A stretch of DNA of 64,000 nt from Apostichopus japonicus (Eukaryota; Echinodermata; Holothuroidea; Aspidochirotida; Stichopodidae). The stretch spans positions 11,626,001-11,690,000 of the forward strand of contig NC_092573.1 in the NCBI RefSeq assembly GCF_037975245.1, in the 5' to 3' direction. The position numbers and the translations under genes were made by a program. The notes beneath the pieces are model-generated. The model saw only the letters and a program-made list of their open reading frames with translations, was not told the origin of the DNA and ran no database searches. This document shows positions 1 to 13,500 of this stretch, piece by piece (position 1 is the stretch's first letter; each line of letters begins with the position of its first letter).

Positions 1-114
1 AAGCCTGCATAATCAGTAGCAATATTAGCACACTTTTGGGTTATTTTACCTGTATTTCACTCAGATACATGTGTAGAATTAATAAACCAACAACAAAACT
101 TATAACTGTCCCAC

Positions 115-3100
115 CTTGATAGTTTCGGCAAGTTTCTTGGCCATTTCCGAGGAATTCTGGTAACGAATCATCGGACATTTTTTAAGAGATAGGAGAACTG
201 CTGTGAGTCCCTCACAAGCCCTGCTAAGAAGAGCTGGCTTCCAGTTGGAATGCTGCATAAAAAAGGCAAGGAAAACAGTAATAATTTAAGCAGAAGCTGA
301 GGTTTGGTTCAGTTCCAAGAGTCTCAATACAAAACAAGCACTATGCCGTACCTTTGCCAAACGAACAAAAAAAAAACTAAAACTAATGTCAGTTGAGACA
401 ATGCAGTAAGTGACTATAATGTTCAGTTTGGAAATAGTGCTAAAAGTTCAAAAGGAGCCATGAGCTTGAGACCATTATTTCCTTGCAGCAAAGACCTATG
501 ACATGAATGAAAGATAATGAAAAATTGTTTCTTTTATTAATTACATTCTGTCTTATGACGGAACAGAAAGGCCGCTGTGATATTGAACAGTGGAAATCTA
601 AACCATGAATCCTATACTACAGTCAGGGCCATTCACTGTTTGAGCAATTGCTACGGATATGCTGCAAGGGTTGTCTGATGGTCTGAGAAGGCTTCATTTT
701 GTTGCGGGACAAAAACGAAAAACTCTGTGAGGCCTCCCCGAGGGGAAGACCAGTCTAATAATAGTAACCGCTCCCACACATACAAATGGGTTTGAAGTTT
801 TTCATAATCAATTTTATTAGACAGCCATATTTTTGAAAATTCTTAAATGCAAGTAGAGTTAGTCTAAACATTAAGTAAAAATTTTCATATTTTATATTTT
901 CATATTTCAAATTTTCATATATTCAAGTTTCTATACTGGATACGCAGGAACGGGATCCAGGGAGGCGACACGTGCCGCTCTTCTGAATATTTCTGGAAGT
1001 TAAGTTTTATTTGCAAATATAAATCTTCTTTCAAACTAGGTATGGAGAGGAAACCTCAGTAATGCTTCAGGTGAGGACATTCCCTACATTTTTACCAATA
1101 TTTTCTTCATGCATCCCCTTCTTAGCAGTAATTTTGGTATATATACTGACATAATACATGCCTTCCCTGACCCCCACATCATGCCATGATCTCCGATACT
1201 TACTCTGGAACAGTTTGGAATCCCTAAGGAAAATGCATGTGGACTGATGGCAAGATAGTCTCCGTAAAATTCCTGTAAAATATATAGTGAAAGAAAAAGA
1301 GCTTTCGAAAGGGAAAGTTTTACAAATCAAACCTTTTTTCACAGGTTTTCATGTCTACTGTATGTCTAGCAAATTTGTATAGAATGAAATGCATAATAAA
1401 CAATGCTACAGGAGTTACTTCAACTGAAGCTACAAGCAGCCCCAGGAGGTTATATAGGAGGAAAACGGAGAATATGAACCGAAAGATACATGAATCAACC
1501 GAGTATAAATGTACTCCGTAAATTTAATACAAACAAAAGCTTGAAATATCTAATAAAATTTTAACGTTTAACGTTCTCCTTGTGTTAACTATATAACACT
1601 CAACCTTCACATACCAATTTCAATGTTAGCTATAGTCTGCAGAGACTTTCTTTGTCTTTTACAGCACCTAAACTGATGAACATGTAAAAATAATCACATT
1701 AGATCTATGAACATTCCAGCTTTCCATGAATCTGTGCCCCATCTCATCCTAAATTTGACCTTGGGTGTTTTTAATCTCTAAAAATGATCCCTCAGTAAGT
1801 TACAGTATATACATGCTACAGTATAACAATTGGACTCATGAATTTACCTGAACTTCCCTCACCACTTCCTGAGCGTCGGCTTCCGCCAAGCCTTTGATTT
1901 CACTTTTGCTGATCACGTTACTGAAATCTGGGTGAAAGAGAGAAAAGGAACTACTGAGCCCCTAAATGTACAGTCAGTCTATTACACACAGTTATTGTGA
2001 AAACCCACACATAGCCAAGTGCAATACCAACAATTGGGGATACTCATACAGGCTGTAAATATATTTAGAGAAAAAAAAATTGGATTACATATCGAGAATT
2101 TCAAAATAAAATGTAGTCTGTTACACAAAGTAATTGTGAAAGACCACATACAGCCAAGTGCAATACCAACAACCTGGGATACTCATACAGGCTGTAAATA
2201 TATTTAGCCCCAAAAAAATTGGATTACATGTCTTGAATTTCAAAATTTTTGCCACAGTTTGCTAAAATATGCAAGTGATTAAGACAAAGCTCTACAGGCT
2301 AAAAATCAAGTTATCATTGACATTTCCCTGAATTTTTAGCTCATATTTCAGAGGCTGATGGGAATACAGTAGCCCAATGATGTTTTGCTGTTCAGTACGC
2401 AGTTTAACCTGGTTGTGGAAATCATGCCAACTTTTACGGACAAATAATATCCAAATTATCAAGTGTTTATGTTCTTTACTTATATCTACAATACTGGCAG
2501 AATACTGCAAATGCATTGTTTTTCTATTGGCGAAACATAACATCCACCAGGTAAAATAGCCTGAATTTCGACGCCTGTATAAACGCATTTTATTTTCAAA
2601 AGCCCTTACAATGACCAGCAGAGACCTTTTTAACGTAGTCACATTTGGTCATGTATACTGTCACATACCATTAAATTAATAGTAGTACTGTATTGTAAGT
2701 AAGAACGTACCAGGTAGAGTAAGACTGTACACATGTAGCAAGTTACCTTACTACAGACTGTTGTTTGTTTAAAGTGTGATAAAGGTACTTTAAGGTAGTT
2801 AAAATCCACACAACTATGGTATTTTCCTTGTAAGGCACTATATTACACATCATTGTACAAGTACCACTAATTATTCCATTTCTGATATACCAGAAAACTA
2901 GAAATGTCGACAAATCTGGGTACATTAATTTTCATTTTGTCAAAACTGTGAAGACAGCTCTTGAACCCGAGTTTTAACAATATTTTTTGAAAGATAAAAA
3001 CTTATTTCCATTTAAATATTCATTGGGTGAAGATGGTACAGTCAAGCTAAAGAAAATGAGAATGGCGACATATTAAACCTAAAATGTTCTACTAAATTAA

Positions 3101-6100
3101 AAAATCCATCGTTCATATAACCACTGGGTATTCTTCCTGTGTATACTAATAATAATAATAATACTGTGTATCAGACACATTTACACTACAGTTCAAGTGT
3201 TATATCGATACAAAGAATTAAATTGAATAATCCATATACAGTGCATTTGTACAGTAACTGTTGACTGTGATAGTAAGGTCAAAATGACAATCTCAGAGAC
3301 CCGCCTGTATCTGTGAAGATCTCAAGACACTGATATATATGCTGGTAGGATGTCTACACTTTAGTATATGTGAGGAATCAAATATCAAATATACAGAAAG
3401 CCTAAACAGACCAGTGTCAGACTTCGGAAGCTACAAATTACTGTATTTAAGGACAATTCCTTGTTTTGTGTAATACAGATTGACTACAGTACAGCAGCAA
3501 TAATGTAGAAACTCAAAACTTTGAAAAGTGAAAGGGAAATTCCGGAAGCTGAAATGTACTGCTTAGGAAGAAAATCCTTAAGTGAAAACAAAACAAAAAC
3601 ATCAATGTAGCATGTTGCATGGCAAAGATCATTTTAAAATTTGGTGTTATGTTGTGTATGGACAGTATTTGGCAACAGAATGGTGAATGGTGTCATCATG
3701 GTAATTGAGCAGAAAATGTTTATTTTAGGAATAAATCATCATACACAGATGCCCCTTGGTCCTTAAAAACCTGCATGAAGCTTGACACCCAGCATTGTAC
3801 AGAATGGTAAGAACCTTCTCACCAAATATGTATAGAAGTGTTGTCAAACTACCAAACTTAAATAAAAGTAATTAAAGATAAAATTGCTAATTACCAACTT
3901 CTTATTTGTCAAAACAGGCCGCCGTTTCATTGGGCTTTTACATGATCAAAGCAATATTGCAACAAAATGAAAATTGGAAGTCTCTACAATGCATTAGAAG
4001 AGATCAAGAAGCTGCAAAAATCAAGAAGGTAAAAAATAGGGAAAAGGATGATCAGATGAAGGGTTAACTTACAAATGAAGTAGACTCCGTATTTTGGAAT
4101 GGTCAACTCTCGTTTAAGAAGATCAATGTTTTCCTGTCAGAAAAGAAGACAAAACATAATCAAACTAACTCATCAAGAGGTTTCAACTAATAAATGTTAG
4201 AAGAGAAAGTTATTATTTCTTCATACTTCAATTTTTTTTTTTTTTAATGATGGTCACCCAAACAGATACTCATATCAGCATACTATCACATCCAGGAAGT
4301 ACCTGATATTTTTTTTCATCAATTGCACTGAGACTGTCCATTTAAGCACATAGTCAAGCTAAATGAACAGCTATGTTATCTGCATGAGCTTGCAATATTG
4401 ATACGGATGATTTTTATGTGTTTCAACTTTTTGAGACGATTTCATCATTTTATGTAAACTTAAATGAAATATGATAAAAATTATAATTTAAATTTAAAAA
4501 ACCACATTACAGGGATACGCCTTGCTGAAGAACACACTATACAAAGTTAACCATTAGAGAAACACCATATATGCAGATACTTACTGGTGTTGGTCTCAAA
4601 AAACAGATTGCTCTGAGGTGCTTCATTGTTTCTCTGTTTCTGTTTCCAATTAGTTCAAACAGGTACACTTCTTTCTGGAGTATTTCAGACTGTGCATAGA
4701 CCATGCTGACAAAACTGATCTGCAAATTTGGAAAACATAGAAAACACAAAAACAATCCAATGATGAACCATTTTATATCAGACCTTATTTTGCTTCCGAT
4801 AGTGGGAAGCAAGCCATTGACAAAGAGTTAAACCGTTTGGTTAAATTAGGTATTTTGTCCATTGGACATCAGTCTTACACATCTCCGGTGTTAGTCATAT
4901 CAAAGAAAGAATCAATTGAAAAGAGGGTACAGGTAGTTACAGACTTCAGATACTTGAATTCTAGAATAAGGAAAATCAATCATCCTTTCCCATTGCTTTC
5001 TGAGACCCTAAAGACAATAGGCAGTTCAGAAGCCAGAGTGTTGTGCTTGTTTGTTTTGGGGTGCTTTTATTTTGTCGACGCCAAACTAAGAAAGTAGACT
5101 AAGTCCTTCCTCACGTTTTCTTCTTCCAACCCCCTACCTTGCACTTTCGAAAACCCGTCACGTAAAACATGCATATGATTGGACAATGATTATCACATGA
5201 GTAGGGGAAATACCCTTTACGTAATTATCTCTGAGGATTTGACATCACTATACAACAAAATACTAACCAATTATTTTACTGTGCAATTCAGATAAGAATC
5301 AAACCAATCAGATTTACTCAAACAACTGGTGCAATGTTCATCAAAGAATTTATAATATTTCTCAGCCAAAAAGGTGAAATTACATTAGCTGATATAAAGT
5401 AGAATAACTGTACAGTTAGGTTAATGTAAGGTACAGTAGTGGAGTATGTTGGACAATTGTACTTACAGTACCATTATTAAGTAATATGGTGATGTCATTG
5501 TTATGTAATATTAACTGCACATTGTACATGTGTTACAAGTTAACAATGGTATTACAACAAAACAATTGTTTCTCAAGTTATAAGCTATCGCCAGCTACTG
5601 TACATGTACACAGAGACGTGCTAGCTATACTGTTTCATACTCACATCCAAGAAAGAGGTTCATACAGAATAGGCCGTGCTATTCTTACGACCAGTCGTAA
5701 CAATTATTTGTAAACTATTCTTACGACATCGGCGAATTCATGCGCAGTAAAGTAAAAAAAGCAAGTGCGGATGTAGTAGGGGTAACCCTAACCGGAAATT
5801 ATTGTGACTCCTGGTCGTAAAAATAGTACTCCTGGTCGTAAAAATAGCCACGTTAAAAGCAACTGCGCATGGGTAACCGGAAATTATTGTTACGACTAGT
5901 CGTAAAAATAGCCACTTTGTAAAGAATATTATGAAGAATATTTTAATGTTTAGGTTTCATGGTACAGCACATGTATACATACAAGTTATATATATTGACA
6001 GTATGTCCTGGGAACTAAAGGCAATTTATTTTTGTAACTGATTGCACCATCCACAGCAAAAATTCACTTTAAAAATCATTTTGTTTTTCCTTTTTTCCTT

Positions 6101-6899
6101 CATTGCGGCTATTCACCCAGTAGCCTGGTGAATAGCAATGTAAGCCTAACTATCCATCTGGCAGTTAATCAACCAATCAGAGTGCTGAGCTTACAAAGTA
6201 CATAATGTTATTTCCACACTTGTTGATGAAGTGAAAAGCAACTATGTTTATCCACATTACATTCTTTGAAACCAGAGGGTGAATAACACATAGTCCTTCA
6301 ATAAACTTCCACAATGTTCTATTCAATAATGGAAGACAACACTTGTGGGAGAATATAAGATCAACCACATCCACAATTCAAAACATTAAAGTGAAGATTG
6401 CAAAATAACCACATCTCTCAACTAATCAGCGAAGTGTAAAAAACCGGTTAACAATTCTATCTGTACTATTTGCTTATAAATATAAGCAGACACAGAACAT
6501 TCAGCTTCCTAGGCCTACATGCGATTCCACCATTTTCCAGCAGCAGGAACACTAACAACAGCAGTATGGGGAAATAACATGATACGTTTTCTTATTCGCC
6601 GGGCTGCCGAGAAAATAACATGATGCATTCCCATATTTACATGGCGCGACTTTCCTACTGGTTATTCATTTTCTCTTTATCTTTTTCGGTGGGGAGGGGA
6701 TGTTGCGAAATCGGTACCTCTTGTGTACGCAAACTTTGACCGAAAAAAGGTACAAATAAATAATAATATTCAATACCGTTACTCGTTACTCGTTAGGATG
6801 CCTTACCGTTTCTTGATCCATCAGTAAGACCTTCATCCCTGGCCCAGAGTCCTCTATCATCTTCGATATGTACAATTTAACTGCTTGAATAACATTCAT
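115..6899 (-). CDS. VPS45: VPS45, vacuolar protein sorting-associated protein 45 (N-terminal part, six exons)
   Basis: Partial gene, continuing past the left edge. Coding exons in transcript order are 6899-6807, 4719-4585, 4133-4073, 1927-1848, 1272-1204 and 252-115. Phases agree at every junction and all introns are GT-AG, giving 192 codons. The protein starts [19 protein letters not shown] and later reads [64 protein letters not shown] and [12 protein letters not shown], which matches the N-terminal domain of animal VPS45 from residue 1. VPS45 is a Sec1/Munc18-family protein that binds syntaxin-16/Tlg2-type SNAREs and promotes fusion at the trans-Golgi network and endosomes. Two ATG codons are adjacent (6902-6900 and 6899-6897); the second matches the family start. 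No frameshift or stop is seen. Identification is very secure, but the C-terminal two thirds lie outside the window. Confidence 0.96.
1979..2255. repeat. Two-copy tandem duplication of about 138 bp in VPS45 intron 4
   Basis: The segment starting near 1979 recurs from about 2118. Shared stretches include GCCAAGTGCAATACCAACAA, then GGATACTCATACAGGCTG and ATTGGATTACAT. The copies differ by scattered substitutions. I see no coding capacity. Confidence 0.8.
4762..5062 (+). pseudogene. Ty3/gypsy-like reverse transcriptase remnant in VPS45 intron 1
   Basis: Reading in frame from 4762 gives an RT N-terminal segment: [19 protein letters not shown], a basic/leucine stretch, [24 protein letters not shown] and [20 protein letters not shown]. 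The order (SPVV-type strand, DFRxLN, P-F-P-L) is that of LTR-retrotransposon polymerases of the Ty3/gypsy type. The frame then reads into unrelated sequence and stops at 5095, before any YxDD motif, and no LTRs, protease or integrase are visible. It is a dead fragment lying antisense to VPS45, only about 40 bp upstream of the exon 2 acceptor. The exact clade is uncertain. Confidence 0.72.
5676..5915. mobile_element. MITE-like element with long terminal inverted repeats
   Basis: The left end reads GTGCTATTCTTACGAC followed by CAGTCGTAACAATTA. The reverse complement of the right end reads GTGGCTATTTTTACGAC followed by TAGTCGTAACAATAA, so the two ends form imperfect inverted repeats of about 32 bp. 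The interior contains a short direct repeat of CTCCTGGTCGTAAAAATAG. No coding capacity is seen. Boundaries are approximate because no target duplication is obvious. It lies in VPS45 intron 1. Confidence 0.65.
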
Positions 6900-7503
6900 C
6901 ATGTTATTTGGGGACTGTAACAGGTTATTAAAAGCAATCCAGTGAATTTATTCAATTGAGTTCTGGCCGCTATGCCGAATTCTACTTTCACCCAATAACT
7001 GAACGATCACCTTATGCGTACCTCCAAGTCTACGTTGTTACAGCATTACGTATACTCTAGTATAGGCCTATTTCGCGAATGTAATCCCTACGTCTATGTT
7101 AGTGTTATTATATGTACATTTGCCATTCGACGTTTAACCTCGGGTGACCTTTGCCCACGTTGTTTACAAATACTGTTGAATATGTAATACGCTATTAATA
7201 TTTATATCTTAAATACTTCATCAGCCAATCGAACGTATTACTCATTGCACAGGTAGCGGTCCCAGGAATAATTGATACGGAAGTCGGGAACACGTCACAC
7301 ACCTACTTGCTAATTTTTGGAGCCCCAAAGAAGTGACTCGACTGTGTTTACGATCTTTTAAAAGCGAGTGCAGGTTTCGACAAGCGGTCAATGCTCATTC
7401 AAAAGGAAAAGGAAATACAGATATAGCAACTCTCACGTATCATATTGAATTTGTTGTATTCAAAAAGGTTTTGAAGTTACAATTTACCATTTCTAACAAG
7501 AAA
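6900..7503. promoter_or_regulatory. Probable shared bidirectional promoter region between VPS45 and the epimerase gene
   Basis: The start codons of two divergent, conserved housekeeping-type genes are separated by only 604 bp. No separate non-coding first exon is needed for either gene. I recognise no TATA box or specific factor sites. Assignment as a shared promoter is inference from geometry alone. Confidence 0.5.
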
Positions 7504-10500
7504 ATGTCGAAAACCCAGGTTGAGCACATTGATCAAGTGGCTCTTACAAGAAGAGCAGACGCCAGTGCGAACGTGTACTTGTTTGGTAAGTATTAATTCA
7601 GGTACAAAACTAAATATTTTAGCTTGACTACTACATAGTACCTGTAGGCTAGTTATATCATGGAGTTGTTAACAACTCCCTGGTAATATTCAGTTATAAT
7701 TAATATACTTCAAACCTGGCCTGTGGACTAACCCTACGGTACGATTTGAGATACTTTCTCACTTAGGCCTTGTGTAACATAGCATTAATTTTGTTAAATT
7801 TACCTTATCAGAATTAAGTAATTACAGGAATGGATCTCATTTAGGTTAGTCTTTCATGGACTGCCTCACTTTAATTAGCCTAGTGATAATTGGTCGAAGT
7901 TAGGCCTACTGTAGGCTAACTATGCTATGAAAGGTTATCATGGACACATGGAAATCTTATGTATCTATTCTCATGGCCTATCCACATCAGATATCCCAGA
8001 TAGAGTCCTAATGGACATTGAACTTTGGTGAGTATAGTACTTACTAGTGGTGAGTTTAGTATATATCTTTGGTGAGTATAGTATCCACCATATTTCCCAT
8101 CAGTTGGCTAGAAATTCAGTGTACCATTGACAAAATATCTCTTGACTGCATACAACAACAAAAACTGCATAAAGGTATCCCTTTCCATAAAAGTTGTCCA
8201 TCACTGGTAATTTTGTCGCATATGTCCTTCCCAAACTATATCAAAATTATATTGAAACAACTTGATTGATGAGGAAATGCTATTTTTCTTAAGTAATTGT
8301 GCCCCCTCCCCCTCCCTCGATCCCCACGTCTTATCTATCTCTCCCCTATTGTTGTAGAATTAAACTTTAAAGGGTTTTAAATGAAATTATGTTCTGTTTG
8401 CATGTTTTTCAGCTTAATCAATATGAAAACAGCTAAGCTTATATGGTTATTTAGCCCTAGATCTGTAAGTCCTCATGCACGAAGGCCAAGAATATATGAC
8501 TCTTATAAGACTCACTGTAGGATGGATAGAGCATGCATAAATACAGGGCTTTCTGGTACCCTCCCCACCCACCCTCCTCATTGGACTTTTATTTGAACTA
8601 AGGCTCTGCTTTCTTAAAATATTAATTGCCAGGCTTCTATTAATTAGTCTGTTAAAAGATTTCCGAGGATTTTTGGATAAGGAAAACAAATTCAAGATTT
8701 TACTGACGTATTTATTTACAAATGAAATTGTTAATGAACAATCTCCTTTGTTTGGTTTAACACGTCAGAATGGTAGAGAATACTAGTACTGTAGCCCTCA
8801 GGGCTCAGAACCTGTACACCCCACCTCATCACCATGGCTCATGTCCCCTTGCCGAGTGAAACCATACAGCTCTAAACATGCCAAAACCTATTTTACTGAA
8901 TAATTCCCCAAATCTAGATTGGGTCACATATTGCAACATAAATGTTTGAGGATCGAAATGTCAATTTCGATTTTGAGTCGCTCTGTACTTAAGAAAACAT
9001 GATGTGTTTAATTCAAATGACCTTTTGCTAATTTTAAGCCTTAGTTATAGAGAATTTAAGCAGTTCAATTTTCATTATGGGAATTTATTTTCATCATTCC
9101 TGCGAAATTACATTGATTAAAAATGTTGTGCTCTCTGAGGGGTGCAAGCTTTATGGTGACGATAATGAGGGTATATATTAAAGGAGTCTTTTCTTCAATA
9201 CCCATAACCACCCCATGCTAGGTAACCATGCCAACAAAATTGCACTTTATTCAATTTGTATTTGCTTTTCAATGAATTTAATTTTAGCAGAGTGCTTTAA
9301 TAAACTGTGATTTAATTGCATTTATCAATTATAATTACAATCCAGCTAGGACAACAGTAGTACTGCATGCCAAAGTAATGGGCAAACAAGTTTAAGAAAT
9401 GTACCCAACATATTTAGGGCCTTAGAACTTCAACATTGATTATAGTAAGTGGATATTCTTGCATAAATTTTAACATAGTTGATGGACCATCATGATATAT
9501 CACATTGACCAATATGTACATGTAGCTAGACAAGAAAAAATAATTTGTATTCAAAGTGCAGTAAAAAAAATAATTTGTTACTGTACTTTATAACCAAAGT
9601 ATCTCAAACCATGATTAGCTCAATCAGTTATTCTCAGTAAGAGACAGTCTTGGCAGTGCTGAATTCTTAGAATGTTAATGGCAGCCATCAAAAAAAATTA
9701 ATTAGTGTATTACTTGTTGGTATGGTGTGCTGTTGAGCTATAAAACACTTGTATAGAGGACTATATGTAAATCTTAATTAGCATCTATGGTGATGAGCAG
9801 TATGTGGATGCAGGAAGTTTAATTAATAATTAATGTTCTGTTAGTTACAGGAGGCTGCAAAAATTTATGTCCTCAAAAAATGATTTGATATCATATATTC
9901 TTTTTGCAACTATTTGACCATGCTTCAGTGACTTCAAGTTTTTATTACTCATCATCACAAACAAACAGAATGTGGCCAGCATTCAGCTAACTCATAAGGT
10001 CATCGTAAAGTCAGTCTCGAGGTATATTGGATAGATTAAAGATGTCAGATGACGACTTCACCTTGAGTGAAGTTGACTCATGGTGAGAGGCGGTTAATTT
10101 AATGTGGGAGGAAGTTTTGGATAGAGGGGGATGGTGGTGCCTTACATCAGAATGTTGTAATTGTGATATTTATAATGCCATTACTCACATTTGGGAGATG
10201 TATAACTGACTTTCATGGTGAGATTCTGCAAAGTGATACATCACTTTGAAGTATCTGGAAACCAGGAAGTGGCAATCAGAAGGGGCCTATTGATTTTAAA
10301 GTTGTGCACATGTACAGTATGTTTGCATGCATGCATATTCTGTACATAACATGATGTAGCAAAATAAATCATTGCTATCATGCTGTGCTATGTGGGTCTT
10401 CGTTAATTGTGATATAAAATGAAGACAATTAAATTTGTAAGTACTATGTTATAGTTTTCAGTTTATCTCTTTGTTCTTTAATAGTTATAGCTATAGATGA

Positions 10501-13500
10501 AGAATCGTTACTCATACTACTAATGAGACACACATGTGTTGCTCTAGCTACGACAAGATCTGCAATCAGGTGGAGATACGGAATCAACTCTTTTAACTTT
10601 TAAAGCCCCGACTTGAAAATAAGTCATTACTGATGTTTGGAATACCTGACAATGAAGTAAAATTATTTCAAAAAGGTACCCAGGTCTAAGGACTTGAAAT
10701 AGCCCCAGGATATGGTGGGTCCAATGGGTACATGACCTTATCGTCCCGGCCCTTCTCCCCAAAGTTATCACCAGCCTCTTTACTTTACCTCACCATTTTG
10801 TTAAAACACTAACACAAGAAAGATCGATGCATCCATGATTATGTACCAATAACCCATTTCCCAAAGCTCCCATAAGTGCTTGATTCCATTAAATAAATGT
10901 ACAGGCTCAGTACAGTATATCTACAGTACATTTGTCATGTCAGATGTGATAATACAAGTATGAGAGGTACATCTGGTACATGTCAATAACTTAAATTGGA
11001 TTTGATACAGTATATATCATTCATTGAACATAATTGCTTGAACCTTACTATTAGTCTCCTTTACCTGTGACCCCTAAACATACTGTATATGTACCCAGAC
11101 CATAGATCAATCACTATAGAACTGTTACACAAACATAGAACTGAATTGGCACACGTATACCACTGTTTCTTCAGCACACTCATTAGCCTCATCCTCACAC
11201 TTTAAGATTGTAAATTTTGATCTGTAATCTATATATAATATAATATACATAAATATTAAATATAATATTATATATAATCTATAAATAATATAATATATAT
11301 AAATATTAAATATAATAACATATAATATATTATATTATAATATATATATAATATTATATTATATAACATATAATTTTATATATAATAATGAAATATTTAT
11401 AGAATCTCATCAACACCCATTTATTTAACTGAGAATTATGACAGAATGGGAGATAACATTGTTTTTTTAAACTAAATGTGTTATTAATTGTCACTGATGA
11501 AGGCCAATTCTATAATTTTCCCACTGCAAGTATAATAATGAGTTATTGATATAACAGACTGGGAAACTGCTTTTAGTGTTTGGAATGACTTTTATGAGCT
11601 ACTCAGTTCACTACAGTACTGCACTTGTACAGTAGTAGTTATAATTAAATTACCATGGTCACTACAAATTTGAGCATACATAATATTCTTCAACAAATTA
11701 AATTTAAAGTTCCTGAACTATGGACGTCATATTTTTACTAATATTTTCTTTCAAGCTGACTGATTTGATCTGAAATTATTGTGTAATGAAATTTCAAATT
11801 ATCGTACAGTATAGAGACTACAACCAAAGATATTCTTATATCTTAAATGAAAATCTTAAAGTAGGCTCATTTCATTGTAATACTAACCATGTTGCTATGC
11901 ACCAGTGGTTCGCCATTGAGAACGCCCCTCCCCCCGCCCCTTCCTGGTGAGTTAACATTCATGAGCATATGTGTAACTCTTCTTGGCAGGGATGTGTCAT
12001 ACTTACTCTAGTTTCCTGGTAAAAGTTGTTCTCGCTTACATGACGAGATTACATCTATTTACACAGCAGGGGGCTAGTGAGTTGATGGTGTCTCTAGGCG
12101 GTTTTCAAATTGATGGGTTTCGTATCTCATAACCTGACAGTGCAGTTAAAGGAACATGACGTAGAAATATACTAAAGTAATGATAAATAAGAGTTTCTTT
12201 TCATTGTTTTGTTTCTTGAACATTTCAAAGTGTAGATTAATGACTACCTACTGACAAAAGAAAATAATTCAAGTGTAAAGAAACACATGTTTCAAATAGT
12301 GTTTAGTTTTCATGAAATGATTGGACTTGCAATTATATTTTTTATTTGGACGTTTTGTGGGGCCCACACTTGACAGTAAACACATAATTGGATTACTTGA
12401 TTTATTTCTCCTTATCCTAGAATCCCGTCATATCCTGTCCCCCCCCCATCCCCCCCACTTCCTTTGTCCTATAGAGTCAAGTACCATTAATAATGCACTC
12501 ATTTACTCTACAATGTTTGTTGGTACCAACTTTAAAAACTTATAAACTTCATTCATTTTGGCATCTTTTCTTCAAAATAATTTTACAAAGCAAATTTGAA
12601 CCCCAAGAATTAAAGTTCAGTATTGCATGTTTATTTGTCTCTATTGTGCTGTGCCTCAAAAAGTTAAGTTGACATTACAAATTTCAACAGTAGAGTTATC
12701 ACTGAATACCCAATCCAAAAATCCTTGTGTGTCTGAATTATCGTCCTGTTTGTGTGCATTCTAGTTCTGTATTTTTTCACACGTACTGTACAGTGTAAAT
12801 TACACTCTACAGTAGGTCAATTCAAAGAGACCTAAAGTACCACTGCAATTCAAATCCATAATTTTTGCTAGGTATGTAGCTTAAAATCCCAGTGGGTCAT
12901 GAATATATATCAGTTTGTATCTTACAGGTATGCAACATAACGAAACTTGATCCTTTCACAATATAACTTAATATTTTCTCCACTGACCTGCTTTGAATCT
13001 ACCAGATGGTGTGAACAACTGGAATTAATTTCACCCTGTTAGTATTGTAGCCTATGGCACCACTGCCCCATTTAAAACTAACATGATACTGTACCTTCTT
13101 GAAAATAGTGTACAATGCATCCCACCACTCAATCCTGCCCACCCCCCCCCCAAGGGTATACAGCACACCTTTGATTTTCTCAGTGGATTAATAGAGGAGG
13201 ATGCAGGTACAGTAGATGGGAAAGTGCAGTAGTAGAGATTAGACAGGTAATAAGGTTTTCTGTAAAGTAATAAATAACCCTAATTTGTGCTGTAGCAGTT
13301 AATTTTAACTGACAGAATTGTTGGCTTAACTACTACTGCAGTGAATGATTTAACAGCATTACATTTTTAGCATATATAATTCAAATTATTTTAAAAAAAA
13401 AATTACTGTTGATTTGGGGAAAAACTATAAATGTTACAAGCTAAGCTATTTCTTTTTCTATTTACAGTATATGACAACTTAAAACTTGACATGTCATTCT

